A DNA stretch of 64,000 nt from positions 248,001-312,000 of the forward strand of contig NZ_MVOL01000008.1 in assembly GCF_002018875.1 (NCBI RefSeq), read 5' to 3'. A program made the translations under genes and the position numbers. Of the stretch, positions 43,471 through 51,755 are shown in pieces; within the stretch, counting starts at the first letter, position 1, and every line of letters starts with the position of its first letter. This stretch comes from Pseudomonas sp. MF4836 (GTDB lineage Bacteria > Pseudomonadota > Gammaproteobacteria > Pseudomonadales > Pseudomonadaceae). The notes beneath the pieces are model-generated. The model was not told where the DNA came from. It saw only the letters and a list, made by a program, of their open reading frames with translations, and searched no databases.

Positions 43471-45324
43471 TTAGTAGTGATACCACTTGAGTTCCAGCAT
43501 CACTTCGTTGACCGGTGTGGCCAGCTGGCTGAATTCGCGCTGGGCACTCAGGCGCAGGCCGAGGTTGCGTGACAGTTCCCATTGCTGGTTGAGGCTCAAG
43601 CTGCGGCGCACTTCGCCGTTGGTGAAGTAGTCGCCCTTGGCCTCGACGCTGAAGTTGCCCAGCGGGTTTTTCCACAGGAGCCCGGAGTTGAACCCGGCCG
43701 CGGGGGCGATAAAGCCAGCGAAGTCGTTGTTGTGTTCGATGCGAACGGTGCCCAGGGCAAAGCCCAGGGTGTTTTCGCCCAGTTGCCAGGTGCCGCCGGC
43801 ACCGCCATTGACGTGGCTGACCAGGGTTTCATCGTCATGCTTGCCGGGCACTCGCTCCAGGCCGCCGGTGACCTGCCACGACCAGGGTTGCAGCAACTCG
43901 TTGCGCGGGGTCAGGGAGCGGATGGTCGCAAGATCCAGTTGCTGCAGTTGCCAGTGATTGCCTTCGTACTGGCGCAGCTTCATCTGCAGGATTTCGATCT
44001 GTGCGCCCAGGGGGAAGCCTTCGGCGTTGTCATTCAGATCGTGGTAGGCCATGCGCAGGCCATACTCGCCAAACGCCTGGTCGCCCCGGGTGCCGATGCC
44101 GGCCTGCCAGGTGCGCGACTCGTGGCCATCTTCCGGCAGCCCCGGCCGCTCGATCTCAAGCTCCGGCGCCGGGTTCTGATTGATCGCCCGCAACAGCTCG
44201 AAGCTGCGTTGTGAACGCTGTGGGTCGCGCTCCTGGCCGTTGGCGCGGTAGCGCTCCAGGCGGTAGGCCGCGTCGATGATCAGGGCCTGGCGGTCCCGTG
44301 GTTGGGCCTTGAAGGCTGGGTCCTGCAGTTGCTTCTGATTGGCACTGACCTTGAGCACCCAATCCTGCTCGGCACCCGACAGCGGTTGCGCGCGGCTCAG
44401 CAACTCACGCTCGCGGGACGGGCGATAGTCGATCTTCTCCACCAGCCCGGCTTCTTTCACCGCCTTGACCGTATCGGTAGGGATCGCGGTCAGGGGGAAC
44501 TGCTCGGTCAGTTTCAGGCCGGGGCGCGCCACCTGCAGCAATTCCAGCAGGCGATAGGAGCAGTTTTCGTCGAAGAAAAAGTAATCGAACTGGATCTGCT
44601 TCAGCTCCCAGACATGCTCGACCATACGCTCGGTCTCGACCTGGGTCAGGTTCAGCCGGTATTCCCACAGGTCGCGGTTTTCCAGGCTGCGGTATTCCGA
44701 GAGTTTCTCCTGGTAGGGGACCAGGGCGAACAGGCCCGGATAGCCGCCCATCAGGCCTTTCCAGGCGTAGAGGATGCTGTTGTCCGAGCCTTCGATATAG
44801 GCCCCGAAGTTGATCGCGTAGCTGAGCAGGGCCGTGTTGTTGCTTTGCACGTCGGCCTGGTCGATGCGCAGCAGGGTGTGGCCGAACATCGAGGATGGGC
44901 TATTGAGGTAGGCCGCCGGGAAGATCATCACCGCGCTGTGGGGCGCGACATCCTTGAACCATTGTTTGAACTCGCTGCAGTCCACCGCCGGCAGATCGTC
45001 CAGCTTGAGCTGCGCCTTGAGCCAGCGGGTGCGGGCCGGATAAACGCATTGGGCGTGTTTCTCGCCGGCGCTCGCCGGGGCGTAGATCGCTTCGAGGGTG
45101 GCCTTGAGTTCTGCATCGGGATGGTGCGCGCCATCGGCGGCGAGAAAGAACTTCTGGTCGCTGACATAGCTGCGCCAGCCGCCGAGCTTGCCACTCTCGT
45201 AGTGCCCCAGGGAGATCCAGAACGGATCATTGGCCAGTTGCTGCAAACGTTGATTGTCGATATGAGGCGCGGCGTACAGCGGGGCGCAGGCACACAGCGC
45301 CAGATAGGCAAGGCGTTTGAGCAT
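43471..45324 (-). CDS. Large exported DUF4105 (Lnb N-terminal-like) protein
   Basis: A 617-residue exported protein with a signal peptide ending APLYA (about residue 18). The first half is the DUF4105 domain, with SSMFGHTLLRID (His149) and FDENCSYRLLELL (Cys255), a pattern suggestive of a cysteine-hydrolase fold. The second half is rich in alternating hydrophobic strands (LGFALGTVRIEHNN ... NFSVEAKGDYFTNGE ... LGLRLSAQREF) and ends in WYHY, so it may be an outer-membrane beta-barrel. Function unknown; a periplasmic hydrolase tethered to a barrel is a reasonable guess. The start is 45324; no strong ribosome site. Confidence 0.82.
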   Translation of the reverse strand: MLKRLAYLALCACAPLYAAPHIDNQRLQQLANDPFWISLGHYESGKLGGWRSYVSDQKFFLAADGAHHPDAELKATLEAIYAPASAGEKHAQCVYPARTRWLKAQLKLDDLPAVDCSEFKQWFKDVAPHSAVMIFPAAYLNSPSSMFGHTLLRIDQADVQSNNTALLSYAINFGAYIEGSDNSILYAWKGLMGGYPGLFALVPYQEKLSEYRSLENRDLWEYRLNLTQVETERMVEHVWELKQIQFDYFFFDENCSYRLLELLQVARPGLKLTEQFPLTAIPTDTVKAVKEAGLVEKIDYRPSRERELLSRAQPLSGAEQDWVLKVSANQKQLQDPAFKAQPRDRQALIIDAAYRLERYRANGQERDPQRSQRSFELLRAINQNPAPELEIERPGLPEDGHESRTWQAGIGTRGDQAFGEYGLRMAYHDLNDNAEGFPLGAQIEILQMKLRQYEGNHWQLQQLDLATIRSLTPRNELLQPWSWQVTGGLERVPGKHDDETLVSHVNGGAGGTWQLGENTLGFALGTVRIEHNNDFAGFIAPAAGFNSGLLWKNPLGNFSVEAKGDYFTNGEVRRSLSLNQQWELSRNLGLRLSAQREFSQLATPVNEVMLELKWYHY

Positions 45325-45381
45325 GGTGGGCAACTTAAGTCGAAAAAAACAAAGACCCAAAGGGGGTTAGGTCGAAAAAAT

Positions 45382-45409
45382 AAAAAGCCCGCCCCCAGAG
45401 GGAGCGGGC
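45382..45409 (-). terminator. Terminator after the DUF3015 gene
   Basis: GCCCGC (45387-45392) and GCGGGC (45404-45409) form the stem; the minus strand then reads TTTTTA. It lies 10 bp after the DUF3015 stop and 60 bp before the DUF4105 start, so the latter needs its own promoter or read-through. Confidence 0.85.
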
Positions 45410-45418
45410 GTTGCGAGC

Positions 45419-45907
45419 TTAAGCCGGGGTAGCGTATTTAGCCAGGCGCGTGTCGCTTTTCAGCACGGCCAGGGTATTGGTGTGCACATCGTCCGCCGTC
45501 ACGTCAGCTTTGCTGAAGATCTGCTGGAAGTGCTCGTGGGTGACTGCGGCGAAGTGCGCGCGATCTTCCGGAGCGACACCCAGTACCACAGCGTAAGTGG
45601 TCAGGGCTTCGCCTTGGCCTTTTGCCATGTCTTCGGACAGTTCGTTCATCATGCCATTCATGGCAATCCAGGATTTACCGCCATAGGTCAGCGCGGCGTT
45701 GGTCGAGCAACCGTTGGTACCGGACGTCATACCGAACGTGGCGTTACCGGAAGTGCCGTTGGTGGTGGATGCCAGGAAGTGTGCTGGGGTCCCACGCTGA
45801 CCTTCGAACAGCATGTTGCCCCAGCCGCAATCCGGACCGCCTGGCGCCTGAGCCATGGCATTGATGGAAACAGCGGTGAAGAGAGTACCGAGAAGAATCC
45901 GTTTCAT
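45419..45907 (-). CDS. Exported DUF3015-family protein
   Basis: A 162-residue protein with a signal peptide ending INAMA (residue 19). The mature sequence PGGPDCGWGNMLFEGQRGTPAHFLASTTNGTSGNATFGMTSGTNGCS is the DUF3015 pattern, with two conserved cysteines and Gly/Thr-rich repeats. Small periplasmic protein of unknown role, common and well expressed in pseudomonads. AGAGAA precedes the start. Confidence 0.87.
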   Translation of the reverse strand: MKRILLGTLFTAVSINAMAQAPGGPDCGWGNMLFEGQRGTPAHFLASTTNGTSGNATFGMTSGTNGCSTNAALTYGGKSWIAMNGMMNELSEDMAKGQGEALTTYAVVLGVAPEDRAHFAAVTHEHFQQIFSKADVTADDVHTNTLAVLKSDTRLAKYATPA

Positions 45908-46124
45908 AGCTTTGTTCTCTTTGTGTGCAAACCAATGGACAAGGGGGTCTGGCCCATTTCTGCGCCAGTGGGCCGGTTATTAGTCCAGCCGCGCAGTTTG
46001 GAGTTTAGGCAGGTTCCAAGGGTTCCGTTACTTTTTACAAAACATTCATGCATATGAAGGTTTTTTTCCCGTTCACCCAGGCTTTTACGTTTGTCTATGC
46101 TTTCGCCTGAGGCGCGCCTTGCCA

Positions 46125-46140
46125 GCCGGGTATACCCGGC
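46125..46140. promoter_or_regulatory. 16-bp perfect palindrome upstream of the Lon-like gene
   Basis: GCCGGGTATACCCGGC is a perfect palindrome ending 43 bp before the ATG at 46184, where a -10 or operator would lie. Confidence 0.4.
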
Positions 46141-46183
46141 GCCAGAATGCCGCCATCTGCCCCGCCTGATGTAAGGAAGCCCG

Positions 46184-48622
46184 ATGCCTGATCCTGTTGC
46201 TGCCAGCTTGCGTCTAGCGCCCGAAGCGCTGACCCGTCCGTTTTCCGCTGAACAGTTCAGCTTCTCGACCACCAATGATCTGGAGCCCTTTCGCGGTGTG
46301 CTTGGCCAGGAACGTGCTGTTGAAGCGCTGCAATTTGGTGTGGCCATGCCACGCCCCGGTTACAACGTGTTTGTCATGGGTGAGCCCGGCACTGGCCGGT
46401 TTTCTTTCGTCAAACGCTACCTGAAGGCTGAAGGCAAGCGCCTGCAGACCCCGGCGGACTGGGTCTACGTCAATAATTTCGATGAGCCGCGCGAGCCCCG
46501 CGCCCTGGAATTGCCGTCGGGCACTGCCGGTGCGTTCATCGGCGACATCAACGGTTTGATCGACAACCTGCTGTCGACCTTTCCGGCGGTGTTCGAACAC
46601 CCGTCCTACCAACAGAAGAAAAGCGCCATCGACCGTGCGTTCAACCAACGCTACGACCGCGCCCTGGATGTGATCGAACGCCTGGCCCTGGAAAAGGAAG
46701 TCGCGCTGTACCGCGACAGCAGCAACATCGCCTTTACCCCGATGAGCGAGGGCAAGGCGTTGGACGAAGCGGAATTCGCCCAGTTGCCCGAGGCTGAGCG
46801 CGAGCGTTTCCACGAGGACATTTCAGCGCTGGAAGAACGCCTCAACGAAGAGTTGGCGAGCCTGCCGCAATGGAAGCGCGAGTCGAGCAACCAGTTGCGC
46901 CAGCTCAACGAAGAAACCATCACCCTGGCCCTGCAACCTTTGCTGGCGCCACTGTCGGAAAAGTACGCGGAAAACGCAGCGGTCTGCGGGTACCTGCAAG
47001 CCATGCAGGTTTACCTGCTGAAAACCGTGGTCGAGCAACTGGTCGACGACAGCAAGACCGACGCCGTGGCCCGCAAGCTCCTGGAAGAACAGTACTGCCC
47101 GAGCCTGGTGGTCGGTCACCCGGCCAGCGGTGGCGCACCGGTGGTGTTCGAGCCGCATCCGACCTATGACAACCTGTTTGGCCGGATCGAGTACAGCACC
47201 GACCAGGGCGCGCTTTACACCACCTACCGTCAACTGCGGCCGGGCGCCTTGCACCGGGCCAACGGTGGCTTCCTGATTCTTGAAGCCGAGAAGATGCTCA
47301 GCGAGCCCTTCGTCTGGGATGCCCTCAAGCGTGCCCTGCAATCGCGCAAGCTGAAGATGGAGTCGCCATTGGGCGAGCTCGGGCGCCTGGCCACGGTGAC
47401 CCTGACACCGCAAGTGATCCCGCTGCAGGTCAAGGTCATCATCATCGGTGCGCGGCAGCTGTACTACACGCTGCAGGACCTGGATCCGGACTTCCAGGAG
47501 ATGTTCCGGGTGCTGGTGGACTTCGACGAAGACATTCCGATGGTCGACGAGAGCCTTGAGCAGTTCGCCCAGTTGCTCAAGACCCGTACCTCGGAAGAAG
47601 GCATGGCGCCGCTGACTGCCGATGCGGTGGCGCGCCTGGCGACTTACAGCGCACGCCTGGCCGAGCACCAGGGGCGTTTGTCGGCGCGCATTGGCGATCT
47701 GTTCCAACTGGTCAGCGAGGCCGACTTCATTCGCCACCTGGCCGCCGATGAAATGACCGATGCCGGGCATATCGAACGCGCCCTCAAGGCCAAGGCCACT
47801 CGCACCGGCCGAGTGTCGGCGCGGATTCTCGATGACATGCTGGCCGGGATCATCCTGATCGATACCGACGGTGCCGCTGTCGGCAAGTGCAACGGGCTGA
47901 CGGTGCTGGAAGTGGGCGATTCGGCGTTCGGGGTTCCCGCGCGGATTTCGGCGACGGTCTATCCGGGCGGCAGCGGTATCGTCGACATCGAGCGCGAGGT
48001 CAACCTCGGGCAGCCGATCCACTCCAAGGGGGTGATGATCCTCACCGGTTACCTGGGCAGTCGTTATGCCCAGGAATTCCCCCTGGCGATCTCCGCCAGT
48101 ATTGCCCTGGAGCAGTCCTACGGTTACGTCGATGGCGACAGCGCGTCCCTGGGCGAGGCTTGCACGCTGATCTCGGCGCTGTCCAAGACGCCGCTCAAGC
48201 AATGCTTCGCCATTACCGGCTCGATCAACCAGTTTGGCGAAGTGCAGGCGGTGGGCGGGGTCAACGAGAAGATCGAAGGCTTCTTCCGTCTCTGCGAGGC
48301 GCGCGGCTTGACCGGGGAGCAGGGCGCCATTATTCCTCAGGCCAACGTCGCGACCCTGATGCTGGATGAGAAAGTGCTGCAGGCGGTGCGTGCCGGGCAG
48401 TTTCATGTGTATGCGGTGCGCCAGGCCGACGAGGCGTTGAGCCTGTTGGTCGGCGAGCCTGCCGGCGAGCCGGATGCAGATGGGCAGTTCCCGGAAGGCA
48501 GCGTCAACGCGCGGGTGGTGGAGCGCTTGCGGGTGATCGCGGAAATGATCAGCGAAGAAGACCTCAAGGAAGCCGAAAAAGAGCTGGCGCAACAGGCGCT
48601 GGCTGAAGCCAAACCGGTCTGA
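46184..48622 (+). CDS. Lon-family (LonB-like, S16) AAA protease
   Basis: An 812-residue protein. The C-terminal S16 protease domain has the catalytic Ser653 (DGDSASLGEA) and Lys696 (GGVNEKIEG); the 43-residue spacing equals that of E. coli Lon. The N-terminal part has a nucleotide-type loop, VMGEPGTGRFSF (about 64-75), in which the Walker lysine is Arg72, followed by a long helical insertion and the sensor-type region LTADAVARLATYSARLAEHQGRLSARIGDL. It lacks the LAN domain of Lon. Related to YcbZ/LonP-type proteins; substrates unknown. GTAAGGAAG precedes the ATG. Confidence 0.88.
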   Translation: MPDPVAASLRLAPEALTRPFSAEQFSFSTTNDLEPFRGVLGQERAVEALQFGVAMPRPGYNVFVMGEPGTGRFSFVKRYLKAEGKRLQTPADWVYVNNFDEPREPRALELPSGTAGAFIGDINGLIDNLLSTFPAVFEHPSYQQKKSAIDRAFNQRYDRALDVIERLALEKEVALYRDSSNIAFTPMSEGKALDEAEFAQLPEAERERFHEDISALEERLNEELASLPQWKRESSNQLRQLNEETITLALQPLLAPLSEKYAENAAVCGYLQAMQVYLLKTVVEQLVDDSKTDAVARKLLEEQYCPSLVVGHPASGGAPVVFEPHPTYDNLFGRIEYSTDQGALYTTYRQLRPGALHRANGGFLILEAEKMLSEPFVWDALKRALQSRKLKMESPLGELGRLATVTLTPQVIPLQVKVIIIGARQLYYTLQDLDPDFQEMFRVLVDFDEDIPMVDESLEQFAQLLKTRTSEEGMAPLTADAVARLATYSARLAEHQGRLSARIGDLFQLVSEADFIRHLAADEMTDAGHIERALKAKATRTGRVSARILDDMLAGIILIDTDGAAVGKCNGLTVLEVGDSAFGVPARISATVYPGGSGIVDIEREVNLGQPIHSKGVMILTGYLGSRYAQEFPLAISASIALEQSYGYVDGDSASLGEACTLISALSKTPLKQCFAITGSINQFGEVQAVGGVNEKIEGFFRLCEARGLTGEQGAIIPQANVATLMLDEKVLQAVRAGQFHVYAVRQADEALSLLVGEPAGEPDADGQFPEGSVNARVVERLRVIAEMISEEDLKEAEKELAQQALAEAKPV

Positions 48623-48834
48623 ACCCGACCTGTGGCGCGGGCTTTGTCCCGCGTCGCAGCGTCAGTCGGCTGGCGTCAACTTTCGCCAACAGACCATTCG
48701 GCGCCTGTTTATCCGGTCAACTTTGCTTATCGGGCTTTTCCTCTATTCTCAGGGCAAGGAGAACGACAGTCGTCACTGGATCGCAACAGTCTTCCGACGA
48801 AGGCTGAACACCGGATCTAACGAGGGTCGCCGCC

Positions 48835-49176
48835 ATGTCGCGCAACCTCTGCCTTACCCGCCAATGCCTGGGCCTGGTCACCCGTATCGAATGCAGCGTT
48901 CGTCCGCTGGCCGGCGATACCGGAATGTGGACCTTGCTGTTCGCCGCCGGAATGGCCGGTGAGCAACCTTCTGCCATCAAATCCCAGGGGCCTTTCTGCG
49001 GTCCGGTGGTGGCTGAATCCATACTCGACTCGATTGTCGAGAGCCTCACCACCCACGGTTACCAACTGGCCGATGACCCGCAGATCTGGTGCCTGCACCT
49101 GCAAGCCCAACTGCGCCAGATCAACGGTGATCGCGGGCGCAACTCCGGCGACTTCCAGTTCCACCCCGAGCACTGA
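48835..49176 (+). CDS. Conserved hypothetical protein, 113 residues
   Basis: A soluble small protein: MSRNLCLTRQCLGLVTRIEC, then LTTHGYQLADDPQIWCLHLQAQLRQIN. Several cysteines; no signal peptide or domain I recognise. AACGAGGGT lies before the ATG. It occupies the place of PA4575 between the Lon-like gene (PA4576) and the UPF0114 gene (PA4574) in my recollection of PAO1. The stop is 3 bp from the stop of the convergent lipoprotein gene. Confidence 0.7.
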   Translation: MSRNLCLTRQCLGLVTRIECSVRPLAGDTGMWTLLFAAGMAGEQPSAIKSQGPFCGPVVAESILDSIVESLTTHGYQLADDPQIWCLHLQAQLRQINGDRGRNSGDFQFHPEH

Positions 49177-49179
49177 ACC

Positions 49180-51012
49180 CTACTGATCGGCCCGAGGCGG
49201 TTCGACTTTGTCGAGCTTGACCTCAAAGCCATACTCGACGGGGTTGAGCTCGGTGCGTTGGTAGGTCTCCAGTTCTGTGGGCTGGCCATAGAAATAGTGC
49301 ACGTCGAACAGCGCCGGGCCGGTGGCCGATGCACCGTGGCTGACGGCAAAAATCTCCTTCAGGTATTGTCCCGTGTCGTCTTTGGCGTAAAAGCGCCAGG
49401 CGTCGGCGGGAAACTGCGCCTGGTCGACGATCAGCGCATTGCCTTTAAGCTCCAGGCCCTTGGGCAATTGCTGGGTCTTGAGGGTGTTTTTCTCGATGCT
49501 GGCAAGGAACAGCGGTATAGAACCGACGGCGTAGGCCGGGGTCTCCGGGAACAGGTTGAGGTCGTAGGTGATGGTGCCGCGCAACGGGTCGATCTCGAGG
49601 GCTTCGGTGGGCAGTTCGATGGGTTCGCCGCGCTTGCCCTGGGCGCCCTGGGTGAAAAATGTCACTGGGGTATCGCCGGTATTGAAGGAGGAACCCAGCA
49701 GTTCGTCATTGAACGTACGCGGGTGATCGAATTCGATGCGCGCGGCACTGGCATCCTCCACCGACTGGCTGATGCTGACACTTTTCTTCAGGGTGTCTTC
49801 GTCGAGGTCCGCGGCTTTCAGGTAGGTCGCGGCCTGGTCGTCATAGACCACGACCGGCATCGGCAGCGGCCGGATGTTCTTGTCGGTGCTCATGTGGTCG
49901 AAGCGCTGAACCGGCAGGTCGAGATCCTTGCGGGTAATGCTGGCCTGGGAAAAGTCGAAAACGCTGACCTCCAGCTTGTCGATCACTCCGTTGAAATAGA
50001 CCTTGGCGTAATGGCTGGTCTGCTGTTCGTCGAACGCTTTTTGCTCGGTTTCGAGCTGCCGTTCGAAATCGTCGCTCCAGGCTTTCTGTTTCTTCATTTG
50101 CGCCAGTTGTTGCTCATAAAAGGCCACTTGCTGGGCGCTTTCGTTGAGTGAGCCGGCGCGCGCCAGAAACTGCCCGCTGGTGTCTCGGGCCTGGACCAGC
50201 AGCGGGTTCGGCGAGGTATCGCTGATCTGCTCGGGCAGCGCGGTGCTGTTGCGCATTTCGATCTCGGCCCAGTTCTTGTCCAGTTTGAGCAGGGTGACCT
50301 GAATATTGTCCTCGGTGCGGGTCTTGCCCAGGTCGGCCTTGCTCAGCTCGAAAGTCTGTATCCGGCGCGGCGCTATGACTTCGACCTTGCCCTGCAGGCT
50401 GACCGGTTGAGGCTGATTTTTGTTGGCGACTTCCAGGCCCTCGATGAACGGGTAGGTCACCGTCAGGTCGTCGGGGTTGGTCAGGTTGGAACTGGACGGG
50501 CTGAGCTGAATACCGGGGTCGGTTTCCGACCATTCAGGCTGGAAAGGGATGACTTTTTTGTTGCTCAAGGTTACGGACTGCCATTCCAGGCCATGGGGAA
50601 AGGGGAACTCGGCGGGCATGGTAAAGCTGAAAGGGAACACCGGTTGCAGGTCGGTCAGGTAGTCGGAACTGGTGGGTTTGCGCAGCACGAACAGGCCATT
50701 GATGTAGGTGTCGACCAGGGCTTGCGGGCTGGGATAGTGCTTGAGCAGGGCCAGGGCGTCGTCGGCGTACTCGGTATCGATGGGTTTGCTTTGCAGTCGT
50801 AGCTGGGCGCGCTCCAACAGCAGCAGAGAGCCGCCCAGGTCGGCAATGGCGCCTTTGAGTTTCGGGTCCTGGATAGCGTCCAGGGACTTCTCGAATTGCG
50901 CGGTTTTCTCTTCGAGGCTGACCTGGCGCTTCTCTTCACTGGGTGAGCAGCCGCTGCCGAGCAACAGCGCCATGCACATTCCGATACTCGCCAGAGGCAA
51001 TCGCAAATCCAT
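49180..51012 (-). CDS. Large lipoprotein of unknown function, paralogue A
   Basis: A 610-residue lipoprotein: MDLRLPLASIGMCMALLLGSGC, lipobox GSGC with Cys22. A helical segment (about 25-75) follows, then a long, mainly beta region with one charged helical hairpin in the middle (YEQQLAQMKKQKAWSDDFERQLETEQKAF). The last 120 residues carry ITYDLNLFPETPAYAVG, WRFYAKDDTGQYLK, YFYGQPTELETY and YGFEVKL, all repeated in the protein at 51756-53537. I do not recognise the family; an envelope role is implied by export only. GGA lies close before the chosen ATG at 51012. Confidence 0.78.
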   Translation of the reverse strand: MDLRLPLASIGMCMALLLGSGCSPSEEKRQVSLEEKTAQFEKSLDAIQDPKLKGAIADLGGSLLLLERAQLRLQSKPIDTEYADDALALLKHYPSPQALVDTYINGLFVLRKPTSSDYLTDLQPVFPFSFTMPAEFPFPHGLEWQSVTLSNKKVIPFQPEWSETDPGIQLSPSSSNLTNPDDLTVTYPFIEGLEVANKNQPQPVSLQGKVEVIAPRRIQTFELSKADLGKTRTEDNIQVTLLKLDKNWAEIEMRNSTALPEQISDTSPNPLLVQARDTSGQFLARAGSLNESAQQVAFYEQQLAQMKKQKAWSDDFERQLETEQKAFDEQQTSHYAKVYFNGVIDKLEVSVFDFSQASITRKDLDLPVQRFDHMSTDKNIRPLPMPVVVYDDQAATYLKAADLDEDTLKKSVSISQSVEDASAARIEFDHPRTFNDELLGSSFNTGDTPVTFFTQGAQGKRGEPIELPTEALEIDPLRGTITYDLNLFPETPAYAVGSIPLFLASIEKNTLKTQQLPKGLELKGNALIVDQAQFPADAWRFYAKDDTGQYLKEIFAVSHGASATGPALFDVHYFYGQPTELETYQRTELNPVEYGFEVKLDKVEPPRADQ

Positions 51013-51174
51013 TTTCCAGTCTTCCTGTCCGATGTCAGTGAGCGGCGTGAATGGTTTCGACACTAGCAGAAAAAACACGGCGACAGACCCGCAGGTTGCG
51101 GATTTGTCGGTGGTTTATGGGCTCGGGGACGGCTGATATACTCGCCGCCGTTTTCAAACTTCGTGTGAGATCCA

Positions 51175-51663
51175 ATGGAACGTTTTATCGAAAATGCAAT
51201 GTATGCCTCACGCTGGCTGCTGGCGCCGATCTACTTCGGGCTGTCGCTGGGCTTGCTGGCGCTGGCATTGAAGTTCTTCCAGGAAGTCTTCCACGTTATC
51301 CCCAACGTGTTCTCCATGGCCGAGTCGGACCTGATCCTGGTGCTGCTGTCGTTGATCGACATGGCACTGGTGGGCGGCCTGCTGGTGATGGTGATGATTT
51401 CCGGTTACGAGAACTTCGTTTCCCAACTGGACATCGATGAGAGCAAGGAAAAGCTCAACTGGCTGGGCACCATGGACTCGTCGTCGCTGAAGATGAAAGT
51501 GGCGGCGTCGATCGTGGCGATTTCCTCGATTCACCTGCTGCGCATCTTCATGGACGCCAAGAACGTCGATCCCGAGCATCTGAAGTGGTACGTGATCATC
51601 CACATGACCTTCGTGATCTCGGCGTTCGCCATGGGTTACCTGGACAAGCTGACCAAGCACTGA
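51175..51663 (+). CDS. UPF0114/YqhA-family membrane protein
   Basis: A 162-residue inner-membrane protein with four predicted helices. The start MERFIENAMYASRWLLAPIYFGLSLGLL and the stretch MISGYENFVSQLD are family hallmarks (TIGR00645). Function unknown. It lies between, and divergent from, paralogue A and convergent with paralogue B. A strong terminator follows. Confidence 0.92.
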   Translation: MERFIENAMYASRWLLAPIYFGLSLGLLALALKFFQEVFHVIPNVFSMAESDLILVLLSLIDMALVGGLLVMVMISGYENFVSQLDIDESKEKLNWLGTMDSSSLKMKVAASIVAISSIHLLRIFMDAKNVDPEHLKWYVIIHMTFVISAFAMGYLDKLTKH

Positions 51664-51686
51664 TCGCTCAAGCGCCGCAGTAACCG

Positions 51687-51724
51687 AACCGCCCGGATGT
51701 TGCAAACGTCCGGGCGGTTTTGTT
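51687..51724 (+). terminator. Rho-independent terminator after the UPF0114 gene
   Basis: AACCGCCCGGA (51687-51697) and TCCGGGCGGTT (51709-51719) make an 11-bp stem followed by TTTTGTTT. Confidence 0.93.
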
Positions 51725-51755
51725 TATGGGGCTGGCGAGTTTCAGGCAGTGGGGA

